Positions 1 to 7,334 of a DNA stretch of 64,000 bases are shown in pieces. The DNA comes from Sphingobium abikonense NBRC 16140 (GTDB lineage Bacteria; Pseudomonadota; Alphaproteobacteria; Sphingomonadales; Sphingomonadaceae), in the NCBI RefSeq assembly GCF_001598335.1, contig NZ_BCYT01000004.1, positions 186,001-250,000 of the forward strand, read 5' to 3'. Made by a program: the position numbers and the translations under genes. Under the pieces are notes generated by a model. That model saw nothing but the letters and a program-made list of their open reading frames with translations, made no database searches and was not told the DNA's origin. Every line of letters starts with the position of its first letter. Within the stretch, counting starts at the first letter, position 1.

Positions 1-233
1 GCGTGCGCGATCCAGTTGAGGCCAAGGGTGAAATGCCCCACGCCAAACAGCCAGCCATGGAGGAAGGCAGCGCGGCGATCGGACGCTTTGCCGATCAGGA
101 CGATGAGCGCCGCCAGGCAGACCAGCGCTACAGGCCAGAGGTTGAGCGGTGCAAATCCAGTCGCGGACAAAAGACCCGCCAGCAGCGCTGCAACCTTTGG
201 GTGACGGTCAAAGGCGGCCTGGACTTGGATCAT
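1..233 (-). CDS. lnt: Apolipoprotein N-acyltransferase, N-terminal part (runs off the window)
   Basis: Translating the minus strand from the ATG at 233 gives an open frame to the window edge beginning MIQVQAAFDRHPKVAALLAG, followed by the Lnt-type stretches GFAPLNLWPVALVCLAAL and GWLFGVGHFTLGLNWIA. Lnt is an inner-membrane enzyme that adds the third acyl chain to lipoproteins, and this is its first membrane hairpin. Only about 77 residues are inside the window, and the nitrilase-type catalytic domain lies beyond it. The start is 5 bases after the stop of the YqaA-type gene, so the two are probably cotranscribed. The identification rests on the pattern of the N-terminal helices alone. Confidence 0.8.
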   Translation of the reverse strand, partial: MIQVQAAFDRHPKVAALLAGLLSATGFAPLNLWPVALVCLAALIVLIGKASDRRAAFLHGWLFGVGHFTLGLNWIAH

Positions 234-238
234 GGCGA

Positions 239-874
239 TCAGCGAACCTTGTCCATGGTCGCGCCGGAACATAGGTCGCTTTTGCCTTGCGAACCCGACA
301 GGGCCGATACCGCCAGAAAGCCGCCGACGATCAGCAGCAGGAAGGCGGCGGACAGCAGCGCCAGATATTTTTCGATGAATGCCTTGATCGGGCGGCCGAA
401 TTTCCAGAACAGGATGCCGACCAGCATGAACTGGAATCCGCGGCTCAGGATGCTGGCCCAGAGGAAGGTGAAGAGCGGCAGGCCGATGAAACCGGCGGTG
501 ATGGTGATCAGTTTGAAGGGGATGGGCGTCGCGCCCTTGATCAGGATGATCTCCGCCCCATAGTCCCGCAAATAGCAGGCCGCGACCGGGAATTTCTCCG
601 TCAGGCCTAGAGCGCCGAGAATCTGGGTGCCGATCGTTTCGTAAAGAAAGTAACCGATCGCGTAGCCAAACAGCCCGCCCAGTACCGACGCGATGGTGCA
701 GATAAGGCCGAACCGGATCGCCCGTTCGGGCCGGGCCAGGCACATCAGCCCAAGCAGCGGATGCGGCGGGATCGGGAAAAAGCTGGATTCCATGAAGCTG
801 ACGGCAAACAGCCAGCGTTCGGCGTGGCGGTGCGCGGCCTTGGCCAGCGTCCATTGATAGAGCCTGTTGAGCAT
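239..874 (-). CDS. YqaA/DedA-like (VTT/SNARE-associated) inner-membrane protein
   Basis: The 211-residue hydrophobic protein begins MLNRLYQWTLAKAAHRHAERW. I chose this start because the longer frame, reaching 958, adds only a basic non-hydrophobic leader. Features typical of the YqaA branch of the DedA/VTT superfamily are the early FMESSFFPIPPHPLL segment (about residues 27-41), the GYAIGYFLYETIG helix and the GATPIPFKLITITAGFIGLPL segment, which resembles the re-entrant proline-containing loop of the family. The family is linked to lipid carrier and membrane homeostasis, but the substrate here cannot be read from sequence. It sits directly upstream of lnt on the same strand. Confidence 0.8.
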   Translation of the reverse strand: MLNRLYQWTLAKAAHRHAERWLFAVSFMESSFFPIPPHPLLGLMCLARPERAIRFGLICTIASVLGGLFGYAIGYFLYETIGTQILGALGLTEKFPVAACYLRDYGAEIILIKGATPIPFKLITITAGFIGLPLFTFLWASILSRGFQFMLVGILFWKFGRPIKAFIEKYLALLSAAFLLLIVGGFLAVSALSGSQGKSDLCSGATMDKVR

Positions 875-1045
875 CGCGCGCGACCTAGCGGAGAAGCCGC
901 CGCGCTGCCAGCGCTTTCGCCGCAGGTCGCTTCGGGCACCCTTGCTCGCCACGTGCAACTTTACCTGCCGACGATTAGCCGTAAAGGTGGCAAAGGGGAT
1001 CTGGCCGCGTCATTCTGTCGCTGCCCGTCATGGGGATGAGAAGAC

Positions 1046-3106
1046 TTGATTTTCAAGGGGGTGGTGGCACTCGCGGCATTGAGCGCGGTGCCGGTCATGG
1101 CAGCAGATAAGGTGCAATATGGCAAAGTGCCGGCGTGGGTCATGCCGCCGCCATCACCTACGGATACGCCGGCGCCGGCGGGTGCCGCGGCCCGGATCAT
1201 CTATTCGGACGTGCAGACACGGCTGACGGATCGCGGCGACGAAGTCTATACCGCGTACCGCATCAAGCTTCTGACCGCAGACGCCCTTGCGGCAGGCAAT
1301 ATTGCAACGAGTTGGAACCCGGATGCAGGATCGGTCACCGTCCATCATCTACGGATCATACGCGACGGGAAGGTTATCAACGTCTTATCAAAATCGCGCT
1401 TCATGGTGATACGTCAGGAAGCGCAGTTGGAAGCTGCAATGCTGCACGGGATGCTGACCGCCACGCTCCAGACGCCGGGCCTTCGGATAGGGGATGAATT
1501 GGAGTTTGCGGCCACCATTCTTGGGCGCGACCCGACGCTGGGCGACCATCATTTCGGCTTTTCCGCGCTGCCTCCACAGGGCAACCCGGGACCGTTTCGT
1601 GTGCGGCTAAGCTGGCCTCAAGAAAAGACCGTCCGATGGCGGGCCACCCCCGACCTGGGCCAGATGGTGCCTCATCCCGAAGGCGGACAAATGGTGCTGC
1701 AACAGGAATTACGCGATCCCAAAGCCGTCGTGCCGACCGAGGGCGCGCCACCGCGATTCAATCTCCGCCGGCTGATTGAGTATTCTGACTATACCGACTG
1801 GCAGGATATTTCCGCGACGATGGCAAGCTTTTTCGATAGGGCAGCCGCCTTGAAGGACGGTTCGCCAGTCCGGCGCGAAGCGGCGACGATCGCGTCGCGG
1901 ACAAGTGACCCCGTCGAACGTGCCAAGGCGGCGCTGATTCTGGTTCAGGATCAGTTGCGCTATGTCTATGTCGGTTTGAATGGAGGGAATTTCCGGCCGG
2001 CGAACGCCGATGAAAGCTGGGCGCGCCGCTTTGGTGATTGCAAGGCCAAAACTGCGATGTTGCTGGCGTTGTTGCGCGAACTGGGCGTTCAGGCAGAGGC
2101 GGTGCTGGTGCAAAGCGCGGGCGGCGACGGACTGGACCAGCGGCTGCCCAACCCTTTGCTGTTCGACCATGTGCTTGTGCGCGCGACGATCGCAGGAAAG
2201 ATTTATTGGCTGGACGGGACGCGACTGGGCGATCGCAGCCTCGATCTGATCCCCCCGCCGCTTTTCCGTTGGGTGCTGCCGCTGCGTTCGCCCGGCGCGG
2301 GGTTGGAGGCAGTCGTTCCTCGCGCGCCGCGTGAACCCCAACTCATCGCCGTGCTAGACATCGATGCACGCGCTGGGATCGAGAAGCCGGGCAAGGTCAA
2401 GCTGGACCATATTTTGCGCGGCGACGGTGTCTATGCGCTACGCACAACCCTGTCGTCCTTGTCAAAGGATGAAGCGGACCGACAGTTGCAAAGCTATTGG
2501 CGCAACCAGGCAAATTGGGTCGATGCCACAAAGGTTCAGTGGCGCTACGAAGAAGACAAGGCCGCTCTGGTGCTGAGCCTGATCGGCGAGGGGCGACTGG
2601 ACTGGGACGGCAACGCCTCCGATGGGTGGTCGCATTATCTTAACGGCGCAGGCTTTTATGCGCCCTCCGCGCTCAAGCGCCCGGCAGAGCAGGATCAGGA
2701 TGCGCCCTATGCGATCGGCTTCCCGCGGTTTCGCTGCTATGCTACGATATTACGTCTGCCTCCGCTGCAAAAGGGGCACTGGAACATTGTCGGTCGCAGG
2801 ATGAACCGGAGTCTGGGAGGAGTTGCCTATTGGCGCGGCCTGTCGATCAGGGACAATATCGTGCGTAGCGTCATGTCGAGCCGGAGCATAGAGCCTGAGA
2901 TCAGCGCCCGGCAGGCGGCGGTGCTCAATGCCCAGATCAACAGGTTTGATGACAAGATGACGCGGATCGACCAGGACTTCACCCTGGCCGCCGATGTCGG
3001 AAAGGATGAGCCAATGCTGGCCAAGGGAGATGCGATCGACTGGCTGTCTAGCGCGACCCCATGCGACGGACCGGGAGATCCCAGCGGTGTACCCATGGGC
3101 TTGTGA
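1046..3106 (+). CDS. Secreted DUF3857 domain / transglutaminase-like protein
   Basis: A 686-residue protein with a signal peptide (cleavage probably after VMA, about residue 19), an N-terminal DUF3857 domain (about 45-210) and a transglutaminase-like core. The likely catalytic triad is Cys332 in RRFGDCKAKT, His375 in LFDHVLVRA and Asp390 in YWLDGT. Proteins of this type are predicted periplasmic or cell-surface cysteine-protease-like enzymes, and the substrate is unknown. The frame opens at a TTG. An ATG at 1036 in another frame encodes MRRL and would make a better signal-peptide start if one base were absent, so the 5' end is uncertain (see findings). The next gene follows on the same strand after a strong hairpin. 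Confidence 0.85.
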   Translation: MIFKGVVALAALSAVPVMAADKVQYGKVPAWVMPPPSPTDTPAPAGAAARIIYSDVQTRLTDRGDEVYTAYRIKLLTADALAAGNIATSWNPDAGSVTVHHLRIIRDGKVINVLSKSRFMVIRQEAQLEAAMLHGMLTATLQTPGLRIGDELEFAATILGRDPTLGDHHFGFSALPPQGNPGPFRVRLSWPQEKTVRWRATPDLGQMVPHPEGGQMVLQQELRDPKAVVPTEGAPPRFNLRRLIEYSDYTDWQDISATMASFFDRAAALKDGSPVRREAATIASRTSDPVERAKAALILVQDQLRYVYVGLNGGNFRPANADESWARRFGDCKAKTAMLLALLRELGVQAEAVLVQSAGGDGLDQRLPNPLLFDHVLVRATIAGKIYWLDGTRLGDRSLDLIPPPLFRWVLPLRSPGAGLEAVVPRAPREPQLIAVLDIDARAGIEKPGKVKLDHILRGDGVYALRTTLSSLSKDEADRQLQSYWRNQANWVDATKVQWRYEEDKAALVLSLIGEGRLDWDGNASDGWSHYLNGAGFYAPSALKRPAEQDQDAPYAIGFPRFRCYATILRLPPLQKGHWNIVGRRMNRSLGGVAYWRGLSIRDNIVRSVMSSRSIEPEISARQAAVLNAQINRFDDKMTRIDQDFTLAADVGKDEPMLAKGDAIDWLSSATPCDGPGDPSGVPMGL

Positions 3107-3112
3107 CGGTGG

Positions 3113-3146
3113 GACGGCGCGACGGCGTTGACGCCATCGCGCCGTC
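3113..3146. other. Intergenic stem-loop, 15-bp stem with one mismatch
   Basis: Arms 3113-3127 (gacggcgcgacggcg) and 3132-3146 pair around a 4-base loop (ttga), 6 bases after the DUF3857 stop codon. No T-run follows, so it is either a weak or Rho-assisted terminator or a 3'-end stabiliser between two co-oriented genes. Confidence 0.6.
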
Positions 3147-3189
3147 TGGGCAAGACCGGTGTCTCTTATCGTCTGTTTGGCTCGCACGC

Positions 3190-3945
3190 TTGAATATCTC
3201 CTCGATTCCCTGGGACAAGGTGCGGCAGCGGGCGGGTGGCGTGACATTCGCGCTGGTTCTCAACCTGCTGCTTCTGCTGGCGCTTTTCACCCTGTCGCCA
3301 TCCTTCCAGCCGCCCAAGATGGACCCGCGCCTGCCGGTCACGTTCGAAACGGAGGCCGGCCCCAAAGCCGCCAAGGAAGAGGCGAAGGCGGACAAGGCGG
3401 AGCGGAAGGAGAAAAGCAGGGCCGAGCCGCAAAAGGCGGAGGAGCCGGTCGTCCGCCCGCCGGTCGAGGTCGAAAAGCCGGCCGAGCAGCCGCCATCTCC
3501 TTTCCCTTTCCTGACGCTCAATCGCGAGCAGATGGCGTCGGCCGACATCGGCACGATGCCCAAGCGCGCGCCCGGCGAAGGCGCGGCGGGACAGGGGGAG
3601 AGCGCGGCGGTGGCGGGGCCGGGCGAGGGGCCGGGGGGTGTCCAGCTGTTCGAGGCGGAATGGTATCGGCGGCCGACCCATGCGGAACTGTCGCCCTATC
3701 TGCCCAATGACGCGCCAGCCAATGGCTGGGGATTGGTCGCGTGCAAGACGATCGACCATTATCATGTCGAAAATTGTCAGGTGATGGGGGAGTCCCCCAT
3801 GGGCTCAGGCTTTGGCCGCGCCGTACGGCTGGCGGCCTGGCAGTTCCTGGTCCTGCCGCCGCGCGTCAATGGCAAGGTGATGGTGGGCAGTTGGGTCCGC
3901 ATCCGCATCGACTATAGCCGGCGCATCGTGCCCGCCGGCGGTTAG
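3190..3945 (+). CDS. Membrane-anchored TonB-like periplasmic protein
   Basis: From the in-frame TTG at 3190 the protein is about 251 residues. It has a short cytoplasmic N-terminus (LNISSIPWDKVRQR), one transmembrane helix (about 15-35), a Lys/Glu/Ala- and Pro-rich linker (about 50-105) and a compact C-terminal domain (about 155-251) with two Cys residues (LVACKTID and VENCQV). This layout resembles TonB-type energy transducers and is common in sphingomonads next to secreted enzymes. No ExbB/ExbD genes are nearby, so coupling to the proton gradient is only a guess. An upstream extension in the same frame would overlap the previous gene and lacks a membrane-targeting signal. The start is moderately uncertain. 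Confidence 0.65.
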   Translation: MNISSIPWDKVRQRAGGVTFALVLNLLLLLALFTLSPSFQPPKMDPRLPVTFETEAGPKAAKEEAKADKAERKEKSRAEPQKAEEPVVRPPVEVEKPAEQPPSPFPFLTLNREQMASADIGTMPKRAPGEGAAGQGESAAVAGPGEGPGGVQLFEAEWYRRPTHAELSPYLPNDAPANGWGLVACKTIDHYHVENCQVMGESPMGSGFGRAVRLAAWQFLVLPPRVNGKVMVGSWVRIRIDYSRRIVPAGG

Positions 3946-4025
3946 GGGCCACTGTCGGCGGTGCGGCCCGAGCGGACGTGCGCGATGACGCCTACCCCCT
4001 CCCGCGATGAACGGGAGGCACGGCC

Positions 4026-4619
4026 ATGCAGATAGCGATCCTCAGCTTTGACGGTTTCAACGAACTGGACAGTTTCGTTGCGCTGTCGTTGCTGAACCGG
4101 GTGCCCGGCTGGCATGCGATGATCTGCGCGCCGGACGCCACAGTCACGTCGATGAATGGCGTCATGATATCGGCAGGAATGAGGCTGGATACACTGCCGG
4201 ACATGGATGCCGTTATCGTGGGAAGCGGCGTGCGGACACGACAGATCGCAGCGGATGAAGCGGTGATGGCGCGGTTGCGGCTCGACCCTTTGCGGCAGTT
4301 GATCGGCGCGCAATGTTCAGGCGCGCTGTTGCTGGCGACGCTGGGTCTTCTGGAAACTGTGCCGGTCTGCACCGACGCAACCAGCCGCCCACGGGTCGAA
4401 GCAGCAGGCGTAAGGGTGATCGAAGCGCCCTTTCATGCCTCCGCTAATATCGCCACGGCGGGCGGATGCATGGCGGCCCATTATCTTGCCGCCTGGATGA
4501 TCGCGCGTGGCGCGGGGGAGGCGCAGGCCCGAACGGTCATCGACTATGTCGCGCCAGTGGGCGAGAAGGAAGCGACGGTCGAGCGTATCATGAGCGTGGT
4601 GTCGCCATTTCTGACATGA
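4026..4619 (+). CDS. DJ-1/PfpI family (class I glutamine amidotransferase-like) protein
   Basis: A 197-residue single-domain protein with the DJ-1/PfpI fold pattern: opening strand MQIAILSFDGFNELD carrying the conserved acidic residue (Glu13), and the nucleophile-elbow Cys97 in GAQCSGALLLATLGLL. It has no extra AraC-type DNA-binding domain. Relatives include isonitrile hydratases, chaperone/deglycase-like proteins and intracellular proteases, and the exact activity cannot be assigned. The ATG at 4026 follows a purine-rich stretch (gggaggcacggcc). The gene stands alone and ends convergently with the aminotransferase pair, with a bidirectional terminator between them. Confidence 0.8.
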   Translation: MQIAILSFDGFNELDSFVALSLLNRVPGWHAMICAPDATVTSMNGVMISAGMRLDTLPDMDAVIVGSGVRTRQIAADEAVMARLRLDPLRQLIGAQCSGALLLATLGLLETVPVCTDATSRPRVEAAGVRVIEAPFHASANIATAGGCMAAHYLAAWMIARGAGEAQARTVIDYVAPVGEKEATVERIMSVVSPFLT

Positions 4620-4663
4620 TGAGCGGGAGCGTATCCTATGGACATGTCCTGCCTCCCAACAAA

Positions 4664-4693
4664 AAAGGGCGTCTGGCAATCCAGACGCCCTTT
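4664..4693. terminator. Bidirectional intrinsic terminator
   Basis: A perfect 13-bp stem (4664-4676 with 4681-4693) and a 4-base loop (caat). An A-run precedes it (a T-run on the minus strand) and a T-rich tail follows. It lies between the convergent DJ-1 gene and the aminotransferase, and works best for the minus-strand gene. Confidence 0.85.
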
Positions 4694-4716
4694 CGCTTTG
4701 GGACGAGGCAATCAGA

Positions 4717-5883
4717 TCAGGCCGTATAGACCTTTTCGACGGCGGAGCGGAATTTCGCCATGTCTTCGGCCGAACCCACCGTGATGCGCGAAACCGTCGG
4801 CCAGATGGGCCAGTTGCGGCCGATCTGCACCTTTTCGGGCGTGGCAAGCATCGCCGCCTGCATTTCCTTGGCGGGCTTTTTCCAGTCCATCATGAACATA
4901 TTGGCCTGGCTGCCCGACTGGACGTCGATGCCCTTGCTCTTCAGCCATGCGATGGTTTCTTCGCGGTTGGCGATCATTTCCTCGCGCCGGGCCTTGATCA
5001 GCGCGGCTTCGGGATAGACCGCGTTGCCGCATGCCATGGCGGTGATGGACAGGCCGCCGGCGGTCGGATTGAACAGGTTGATCCGCTTTTGCAGTTCCGG
5101 ATCGGCGAAGGTCAGGCCCAGGCGCACGCCCGCCATGCCGAACAGCTTGGAGAAGGTGCGCATGACCACCAAGTCCTTGCGCCCGGCCACCAGCTTCGCC
5201 GCGCTCGGCGCTTCGGAAAAGTGGATATAGGCTTCGTCGACCAGCAGGATCGAATCCTTGGGCTTGTTGGCGAGCAGCCATTCAATATCGGCCAGCGGCG
5301 TCACGGTGCCGGTCGGGTTGTTGGGCGTGCAGATATAATAGAGGCCCGCATTCGGATTGGCCGCCAGCATGGCCTTCACATCATGGCCCGCGCCCGGAGC
5401 CTGTGGCGCCTTGGCGATGGGGGCCTTGAGGTAATCGGCGGTGCGCCAGGCCGACTCAAACGTCGGATCGGCAGTCACCAGCCCCTTGGTGGGCGAGCAG
5501 AAGGCGGCGACCGTGCTGACCAGCGGACCGCCCGATCCGGGCCAGAGCATCACATGGCCTTCGGGAATGCCCTCTACCGACGCGACGGTCTTGACCAGTT
5601 CGCCGCGATAATTGTCTGGATCATACCAGTTGCCGAGCGCAGCGGCCTTGGCCGCGGCATCGACGCCCGAGGGGAAAGGACCGGTCCAGCATTCGTTGGA
5701 ACCGATGCGCACCGCGCCCGCGACGCCGCGCGCAGCCTGCTGCTGCGCCTGCGCCGCGCCGCCCAGCAACGAACTGGCGGCGACGCCTGCGCCCACCAGC
5801 GCGGCGACTTCCGCGATCTGGCGGCGCGAATAGCCGCGTTCCATCAGGTCTTCCCTGGCATCCTTGTTCAGCATCATGGTCAT
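4717..5883 (-). CDS. Tat-exported PLP-dependent aminotransferase (HisC-like), copy A
   Basis: A 388-residue fold-type I aminotransferase resembling histidinol-phosphate aminotransferase: PNNPTG (about 188-193), DEAY (about 216-219) and the Schiff-base Lys246 in RTFSKLFGMAGVRLG. Unusually, it starts with a twin-arginine signal: RGYSRRQ at about 16-22, a hydrophobic stretch, then AQA near residue 45. The start at 5883 gives a compact n-region, and a longer frame to 5940 adds nothing. Because PLP is loaded in the cytoplasm, Tat export of a folded holoenzyme makes sense. The substrate is unknown. A close paralogue lies immediately upstream on the same strand, suggesting duplication. Confidence 0.85.
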   Translation of the reverse strand: MTMMLNKDAREDLMERGYSRRQIAEVAALVGAGVAASSLLGGAAQAQQQAARGVAGAVRIGSNECWTGPFPSGVDAAAKAAALGNWYDPDNYRGELVKTVASVEGIPEGHVMLWPGSGGPLVSTVAAFCSPTKGLVTADPTFESAWRTADYLKAPIAKAPQAPGAGHDVKAMLAANPNAGLYYICTPNNPTGTVTPLADIEWLLANKPKDSILLVDEAYIHFSEAPSAAKLVAGRKDLVVMRTFSKLFGMAGVRLGLTFADPELQKRINLFNPTAGGLSITAMACGNAVYPEAALIKARREEMIANREETIAWLKSKGIDVQSGSQANMFMMDWKKPAKEMQAAMLATPEKVQIGRNWPIWPTVSRITVGSAEDMAKFRSAVEKVYTA

Positions 5884-6001
5884 ATCGTCCGTCCCCGTTC
5901 TGCAAGAAGCACACACAGACGAAAGACGAAGCGGCGGCACATTTCCGCAATGTGCCGCCGCCCAATCATGATATTATTTTGCGCGAGCGCATCGCTGGCT
6001 T

Positions 6002-7162
6002 TCAGGCCTTCCAAACCTTGTCCACCGCCGCGTTGAAGGCGTTCATTTCCTCCATCGAACCGACGGAAACGCGCGAGACATTGGGCCAGATCGGCCAGTT
6101 GCGGCCAATCTGCACCTTTTCCGCCAGGATTGCGGCCTGCATCTCCTTGGCGGGCTTGCCCCAATCCACCATGAACATATTGGCCTGGCTGCCCGGGATC
6201 ACCTTGATCCCCTTGGATTTGAGGTGATTGACCGCCTTGTCACGCGCGGCGATCATTTCCGCCCGGCGCGCCTTGATCAGGTCCGCCTGCGCGACCGACA
6301 CGGTGCCAGCGGCGACCGCCGTCATCGGCAGCATCGCCGTCACCTGACCGCCATCATAGCGCATCATCTTCTTCATCAGCGCGGGGTTCGCAAAGGTCAG
6401 GCCCAGGCGCATGCCCGCCATGCCGAACAATTTGGAAAAGGTGCGCAGGACCAGCACGTCGTCGCGCGACGCGGCCAGCTTGGCGGCATTGGGTCCGTCG
6501 AACCAGTGGATATAGGCCTCGTCGACGACCAGGATCGAATCCTTGGGCTTGTTGTTGGCCAGCCATTCGATGTCGGCCAGCGGGGTGACTGTGCCCGTCG
6601 GGTTGTTGGGCGAACAGATATAATAGACCCCTGCATTCGGATCGGCCGCCAGCATCGCCTTGACGTCATGGCGATAGTCGCTGGTCAGCGGCACCTTGGT
6701 CACTTTCGCGCCCAGCCAGTCGCCCGTCCGCCAGATCGCTTCATAGGTCGGGTCGGCGGTGACGATGCCGCGCGTGGGTGAGGCATAGGCGACCGCAACG
6801 CGGCTCAGCGGATCGGACGATCCGGGCCAGGCAGTCACATATTCGGCCGGGATGCCTTCGACCGCCGACACGGCCGCAAATAATTTCTGATGCTCATTAT
6901 CGGGCTCGTAGCGATTGCCTTCATTGACCAGCTTGTACGCGGCCTCCGCCGCGACCGGGAACGGGCCAGTCCAGCATTCGTTCGCTCCGATGCGCACCGC
7001 GCCTTCGACCGGCTTGGCCGCCTGCTGCGCGGCAGCGCCCGTCACGCGCAGCGTCGCGGTCGCGGCGCCCAGCAACGCAGCCGCCTTTGCCAGTTGACGG
7101 CGTGAATAGCCGCGGTCGGTAAGGTCTTGTTCGAAATGCGTCATATCTGCTTGGGTCGCCAT
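6002..7162 (-). CDS. Tat-exported PLP-dependent aminotransferase (HisC-like), copy B
   Basis: A 386-residue paralogue of the downstream gene with the same order of elements: twin-arginine signal (GYSRRQLAK, Arg21-Arg22), ANECWTGPFP, PNNPTGTVTPLADIEWL, DEAYIHW, the PLP-lysine segment RTFSKLFGMAG, and the C-terminal block VQIGRNWPIWP shared almost word for word with copy A. The start MATQADMTHF at 7162 was chosen because upstream codons of the open frame, to 7477, run into the divergent ptsP gene. The two genes are separated by about 118 bases and transcribed in the same direction, away from ptsP. Neither signal is degraded, so both products are probably periplasmic. Confidence 0.85.
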   Translation of the reverse strand: MATQADMTHFEQDLTDRGYSRRQLAKAAALLGAATATLRVTGAAAQQAAKPVEGAVRIGANECWTGPFPVAAEAAYKLVNEGNRYEPDNEHQKLFAAVSAVEGIPAEYVTAWPGSSDPLSRVAVAYASPTRGIVTADPTYEAIWRTGDWLGAKVTKVPLTSDYRHDVKAMLAADPNAGVYYICSPNNPTGTVTPLADIEWLANNKPKDSILVVDEAYIHWFDGPNAAKLAASRDDVLVLRTFSKLFGMAGMRLGLTFANPALMKKMMRYDGGQVTAMLPMTAVAAGTVSVAQADLIKARRAEMIAARDKAVNHLKSKGIKVIPGSQANMFMVDWGKPAKEMQAAILAEKVQIGRNWPIWPNVSRVSVGSMEEMNAFNAAVDKVWKA

Positions 7163-7334
7163 GGTCCTGTCTCCCTGCGGGCCGTGCGTGGAAAGGCCGT
7201 CACTCCATTGGACGAAGCTACCGATTGTTTCCGCTATGTGAATGGCAGGCGGTCTTTTTAAGATGATATTTTTCAGCGCGACTTTGGCCGCACAAATCTT
7301 GGCACTTTTCGGGTCAATCTGGTAGCGCTGCCCC

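Noticed and set aside
3061..3189. Extension of the TonB-like gene upstream to 3061
   Set aside because: The extra residues overlap the end of the DUF3857 gene and cover the stem-loop at 3113-3146, with no membrane-targeting character. The membrane anchor follows the TTG at 3190.
4717..7162. The tandem aminotransferases as biosynthetic hisC copies
   Set aside because: Both carry twin-arginine export signals and no other his genes are nearby, so a role in histidine biosynthesis is unlikely, although the fold is the same.
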